From Actinidia chinensis (taxonomy: Eukaryota; Streptophyta; Magnoliopsida; Ericales; Actinidiaceae), in assembly GCA_009663005.1 (NCBI GenBank), contig CM018892.1, forward strand, positions 10,250,549 through 10,262,298: a stretch of 11,750 bases of DNA. Direction: 5' to 3'. Shown one piece after another: positions 8,242 through 11,750 of the stretch. Within the stretch, counting starts at the first letter, position 1. Each line of letters begins with the position of its first letter. The position numbers and the translations under genes were made by a program. The notes below the pieces were generated by a model. That model was not told the origin of the DNA. It worked only from the letters and a program-made list of their open reading frames with translations, and did not search any database.

Positions 8242-8493
8242 GCTCTTGAACTAAGCCTGATTACAATCTCTGAAAAATTTCTAAACAAAGAAATTAATCC
8301 TCTGATTCTTCTCTTCTAGAACGTTTGACTCGAGGGCTTGAGCAGTGATCCCGATTACCAACACGCCGTGTTCTTCGTCGACTTGTGTGCGAAAGATGAT
8401 TGAAGGAGAAAGTTCTTCAGGCTTTGATGCTTTATCTTCAAGCTCTCTCCTCTCTTAATCTTGTCTTCTGTCCCTTTTCTTTTGAAGATTCCT

Positions 8494-8503
8494 CTATTTT
8501 ATA
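8494..8503 (-). promoter_or_regulatory. TATA box of minus-strand LTR
   Basis: The minus strand reads CCACTATAAAATAGAGG. Downstream (minus sense) is a purine-rich leader-like stretch. It is the likely promoter of the Ogre/Tat-like element. Confidence 0.6.
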
Positions 8504-8539
8504 GTGGAGGGCGGTGAAGTCTAATAAGCTTGAACTTCT

Positions 8540-8965
8540 TGTGATAATTATCTCTTATTGTAATTTTAATAGAGATAATCATAGAGATAACAATTAATAA
8601 TAATTATCTCTTAGTTAATTTTGAAGAGATAAATAATCAAATTAAAAAGATAATTATCTCTTATCAATTTTAAAAAAGAAAATTATCTCTTATTTAATTT
8701 GGACAAGTGGGCACATTTGATTGCTTAAAACTTGTTATTTGAAGACTGTGTCAGCGACATGTTGCGGTATTTTATATTATCTTTATTGATTTAAAAGATA
8801 ATTATTAGAGATAATTATTAATGATAATTTCTCTTATTTAATTTGAAGGATAATAATCATAATAATTATCTCTTATTTAATTTGGACAAGTGCACATTTT
8901 GATTGGCTTAAAAACTGTCATTTGAAGACTTTTGTCATCTGACATGTGGAGATATTTTATTCGCT
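8540..8965 (-). repeat. U3 direct repeats and GATAATTATC motifs
   Basis: Two copies, at about 8681-8780 and 8864-8963 (183 bp apart), share TCTTATTTAATTTGGACAAG, TTTGAAGAC and GACATGT. A weaker third copy follows to about 9055, seen as TTTTGATTGGCTAAA. Between and around them TCTCTTA recurs about six times, with perfect GATAATTATC palindromes at 8543 and 8649. Repeated U3 blocks often carry enhancer sites; that role here is inferred. Confidence 0.75.
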
Positions 8966-9069
8966 CCATCTTGGCAGACTTTGACCATGGCAATATTTTG
9001 ATTAGTCAAAATTTGTGACTTCTAAGACACTTGCCATTTTTTGATTGGCTAAATTTTTGAGTGTCTACA

Positions 9070-9085
9070 CCAATGCCCCCTCGAG
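9070..9085 (-). other. Polypurine tract of the minus-strand element
   Basis: The minus strand reads CTCGAGGGGGCATTGG immediately before the TGTAGACA start of the LTR. The G-run next to the LTR is where plus-strand DNA synthesis would be primed. Purity is interrupted by CATT, so the exact primer end is uncertain. Confidence 0.6.
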
Positions 9086-9560
9086 ACTTTTCACATACTG
9101 CTTCAGCAGTGGGTAAAAGTGAGGGCTGGTCTCGAAATTTGGATCAAATTTTACGTCAGTGATTTTTTTTTTTAATTTCTTTGTCACCCCGCCTTTTTGA
9201 TCTTAAAATTTGGATGAAAGCTGTTCTAGTTGGAATTTTGGATCTCATTTATAAGGAATAAGTATTTTTCATAATTCCTATTAAATAAGAATTGACTTGA
9301 TTTTGCAATTCTAATGTTAATAAAGATTTTTTTTTAATAAAATTGAACTTGATTACATTCTGAGTAAGACTTGGAACTCTTAAATTTTGAGTCAAGATTG
9401 AACTCTTAAAATTGATTTGATAGATTGACTCTTCAATTTAGTAAGAATTGAACTCTTAAATTTGAGTAAGAATTGAACTCCTAAAGAAAATCATAATTCT
9501 TATATTTATTCAGGAATTGACTTGAGTAGGAATTGAACTCTTCTTTCCCTTCTATAAAAG
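9086..9560 (-). mobile_element. 3' untranslated DNA with degenerate short repeats
   Basis: This is non-coding. A GAATTGACTTGATTTTGCAA-like unit, related to the large array further right, appears at about 9290 and 9345. A ~25-bp unit around GAGTAAGAATTGAACTCTTA recurs at about 9360, 9387, 9440, 9464 and 9526. I take it as part of the 3' untranslated region of the element whose LTR ends at 9069. Confidence 0.55.
9552..9559 (+). promoter_or_regulatory. Possible plus-strand TATA box
   Basis: CCCTTCTATAAAAGAAGTAG would serve as a plant TATA box on the plus strand, just ahead of the exon-like repeats. In AT-rich DNA such a match is weak evidence. Confidence 0.25.
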
Positions 9561-9643
9561 AAGTAGACCCCTTTTGATTTCCATAGTTAAAATTCTACTG
9601 TTTTTTTTTATAGTTCTAATTATTTAAAACTATTTTTTCATAG

Positions 9644-10285
9644 AAAATCACTGCTTCAATAATCAAGGTATTGCATTTACTTATTTATTTATTTTCAACA
9701 TTCGATAGAGATGGCACGTATCTGAGCATTACTCTTTCATCACAAGCTCGATTAAGATAATTCAAGATGCTATGGACCCTAAAAACGAATCTATACTTTT
9801 CATCTTTTGAGTTTTGGCTAGATACTGAATGCATCAAGGTCAAAATCCGACCTAAAATTGCTAGCACTTAACTGATTTATTTTTTATTTATTTCAGCATC
9901 AGCAAGCTGCGGTAATCTGGACATAACTCTCTCATTTCGATCTCGATTGCGAGGATTCAGATGCTATGGAATGCGCAAGAAAAAGAATCTCAAACTTTAT
10001 GCTTTGAGGTTTGATATATACTGATGTATCAGGTGAAAATCGACCCTTTTTTTTGTTTTTTTTTAAAGTTGCTGCACGTAAACCCGTTTGTTTATTATTT
10101 CAGCTCCAGCAGCTGCGTGGTAATCTGACATAACTCTCTCATACAATCTTCGATTGAGTTAATTCAAGATGCTTAGAACCCAAGAAAGGATCTACAACTT
10201 CATGTTTTGAGTTTGATAGATACTAACTGTATCAAGGTAAAACTTAAGTTTAAAATTGTTGCCACTTATATCGATTTTTCACATG
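9644..10285 (+). repeat. About 200-bp tandem repeats bounded by splice-like motifs
   Basis: Three full units have cores 9709-9838, 9897-10032 and 10104-10236 (130, 136 and 133 bp). Each contains an ATAACTCTCTCAT-like phrase, CGATT, AAGATGC and TTTTGAGTTT near the end. Each core is preceded by a T-rich ...AG (GATAG, TATTTCAG, TATTTCAG) and ends ATCAAG/GT or ATCAG/GT. A short fourth piece (9644-9667) has the same borders. The starts are 188 and 207 bp apart. No frame stays open across units, so it is not coding. Confidence 0.85.
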
Positions 10286-10937
10286 TTTACATTCCTAATT
10301 AAATAAGGAATTGACTTGATTTTACCACTCCAACTTTATAAGGAATATTTTTTTTGTCTAATAAGGAATTGGCTTGATTTTGCACTCCAATTTCAATAGG
10401 AAGGAATTTTTTTTTTGTTTTTAAAAAAATAGGAGTTAGTTTAATTTTGCAACTCTAATTTAATACAAATTTGTTATTAATAGAATTGGCTTGATTTTGC
10501 AACTCCAAATTTAATAAGGATTTTGTTTTTGTTTATAACTAAGGAATTTTTGTTTAATTTGGCAACTCCAAATTTAATAATAATTTTTTAATTAAATAAG
10601 AATTGACTTGATTTTGCAATTCCCAAATTAATAAGATTTTTTTTTAATTAAATAAGGAATTAACTTAATTTTGCAACCCAAATTTTAATAAGTTTTTTTT
10701 GTATTAACTAAGGAATTGATTGATTTTACAACTCCAAATTTACTAAGTAATTTTTTTTTCTATAAATAAGAATTGGCTTAATTTTGCACTCTAAATTTAA
10801 TAAGATTTTATTTATGATTAAAATAGGAATTGACTTGATTTCGCAACTCAATTTACTAAGTTTTGTTTTTGTTATTAAGTAATGAATTGACTTGATTTTA
10901 CACTCCAAATTTAATAAGATTTTTTTTTTTTTTTTTG
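10286..10937. repeat. About 57-bp AT-rich tandem array, 11 copies
   Basis: The core AAGGAATTGACTTGATTTTG, then CAACTCCAAATTTAATAAG and a poly-T run, recurs at about 10311, 10369, 10434, 10486, 10545, 10603, 10660, 10716, 10773, 10830 and 10887, an average of 57.6 bp. The T-run length varies the most. A 78-codon open frame on the minus strand (10726-10962) is only a translation of this array. Related copies at 9290-9345 show the array once flanked the ~200-bp units on both sides. Confidence 0.92.
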
Positions 10938-11095
10938 CAGGAACTTTCAAATTAGCTTGCACAAAAGAGTATTTATCCTTTGAAAGTATCCACTTGTTTA
11001 AATTAATTTACTGCATCTTATTTAATTTATTTTGCTAAGAAACCACTGGTAGCATGGTGGTTATTCAGGACATATTTTTTTTTCATACGGCAATA
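10938..11095. other. Single-copy spacer between two arrays
   Basis: About 160 bp of AT-rich DNA with no gene. It begins at a GCAG that follows a long T-run (3' splice-site-like on the plus strand) and includes CCACTGGTAGCATGGTGG, an imperfect inverted repeat. Confidence 0.6.
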
Positions 11096-11750
11096 CTTAT
11101 TATTTTCTCAGAGCAAGAAGCAAGACTTATTTATTTCTCTGAAAAAAGCACAAGATTATTTATTTCCTCTGAAGAATGGGTGGCGAGGACGCAGCAACTT
11201 ATTTATTTCTCTGAAGAAGGCGAGCAAGCGCAAGACTTATTTATTTCCTCTTAAGAAATGGAGCAGCAGCAGACTTAATTTATTTCCTCCTCTGAAGAAG
11301 GGAGCCAAGCAGCAGACTTATTTATTTCCTCTGAAGAAGGCCGAGCACTCGGAAAGACTTTATTTATTTTCTCTGAAGGAGTCGAGAAGCGGCAAGACTT
11401 ATTTATTCCTCTGAAAAAGTGAAGCAAACAGCAAGACTTATTATTTTCCTCTGAAAGACGAGGGCAGCGGCAAACTTTTTTATTTCCTCTGAAGAGCGGC
11501 AAGCACAGACTTATTATTTTCCTCTAAAGAAGTCGAGCAAAGCGCAAGCCTTATTTATTCCTCGAAGAAGGGAGCAAGCAGAAGGCTTATTTATTTCCTC
11601 TGACGAAGGCGGGCGAGCAAGCATGCAAGACTTATTTATTTCCTCTGAGAAGGCGAGCAAACAGCAAGACTTATTTAATTTTCTCTGAAGAAGGCGAGCA
11701 AGCAGCAAGACTTATTTATTTCCTCTGAAGAAGGCGAGCAAGCAGCAAGC
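11096..11750. repeat. About 40-bp tandem array, 17 copies, runs off the right edge
   Basis: Each unit joins a T-rich half (CTTATTTATTTCCTCTG) to a purine-rich half (AAGAAGGCGAGCAAGCAG, CAAGA). Starts are near 11096, 11126, 11154, 11198, 11237, 11275, 11318, 11359, 11399, 11438, 11476, 11511, 11551, 11587, 11630, 11669 and 11710. The left copies are ragged with many small indels; the last copies are nearly identical. The unit length is not a multiple of three, and the open frames over it (11054-11254 plus, 11275-11502 and 11514-11708 minus) are by-products. Confidence 0.95.

Larger units (their letters stand above)
8179..9069 (-). mobile_element. LTR of an Ogre/Tat-like gypsy element, minus strand
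   Basis: On the minus strand this 891-bp unit begins TGTAGACACTCAAAAATTT (9069) and ends GAAATTGTGTGTACA (8179), so the ends are TGTA...TACA. It has an AT-rich U3 with direct repeats, a TATA box at 8494-8503, a leader-like region with GACAGAAGACAAGATTAAG, and a poly(A) signal at 8236-8241. A polypurine tract (GAGGGGGCATTGG, minus) abuts its 5' end, and no primer-binding site abuts its 3' end. It is therefore the 3' LTR, with the element body to the right. It interrupts the Athila-like gag. Confidence 0.75.

Noticed and set aside
8179..9069. Endogenous pararetrovirus promoter and leader
   Set aside because: The TATA box and purine-rich leader (minus strand) recall such promoters, but the TGTA...TACA ends, adjoining polypurine tract and position within a gag fit an LTR better, and no viral coding sequence is seen.
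10726..10962. Lys/Leu-rich repeat protein on the minus strand
   Set aside because: It is a translation of the 57-bp AT-rich array; the frame exists only because the units are low in stops on that strand.
11054..11708. Repeat proteins from the 40-bp array, on either strand
   Set aside because: The unit length is not a multiple of three and indels change the frame every few units, so no stable protein repeat is encoded.
11096..11750. CRISPR array
   Set aside because: Units are contiguous with no unique spacers, and the surrounding DNA is plant retrotransposon sequence.

Overview
The window looks like repeat-rich, AT-rich plant nuclear DNA (probably an angiosperm; I cannot name the species). 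The evidence is remnants of both Ty1/copia and Ty3/gypsy LTR retrotransposons, a primer-binding site matching plant tRNA-Asp, plant-style TATA boxes and many C-to-T type decay changes. I see no intact host gene, tRNA, rRNA, CRISPR array or bacterial feature. Every recognisable protein fragment is a broken retrotransposon gag or protease region.

Layout. 1-439 is a minus-strand fragment of a gypsy-type LTR whose sister copy lies on the plus strand from about 5571. 791-1670 is a dead copia gag (+) with an internal 114-bp tandem duplication. About 1690-3550 separates it from its downstream part and holds minus-strand LTR-like DNA: a gypsy-like fragment at 1690-2100, then a copia-like LTR with a 35-bp minisatellite. 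3660-4545 continues the copia element (protease and gag-pre-integrase region), carrying a ~330-bp tandem duplication with a nested 36-bp duplication. 4545-5570 is AT-rich LTR-like promoter DNA. 5571-7179 is a gypsy LTR with an internal ~390-bp duplication; it is followed by a tRNA-Asp primer-binding site (7186-7203), a leader and a frameshifted gag (7727-8178).

That gag is cut at 8179 by a minus-strand LTR (8179-9069) with TGTA...TACA ends, a TATA box, a poly(A) signal and an adjacent polypurine tract. The rest of the window (9070-11750) is then best read as the 3' untranslated end of this second, Ogre/Tat-like gypsy element. It holds at least three unrelated tandem arrays: units of ~200 bp bounded by splice-site-like motifs, ~57-bp AT-rich units, and ~40-bp units running off the right edge.

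How the pieces relate: the order is nested. The copia element was invaded by other LTRs. The Athila-like element was invaded by the Ogre/Tat-like element. The most interesting part is 9240-11750, where a retrotransposon end appears to be generating several satellite-like repeats next to each other, one of them with an exon/intron-like look on the plus strand.
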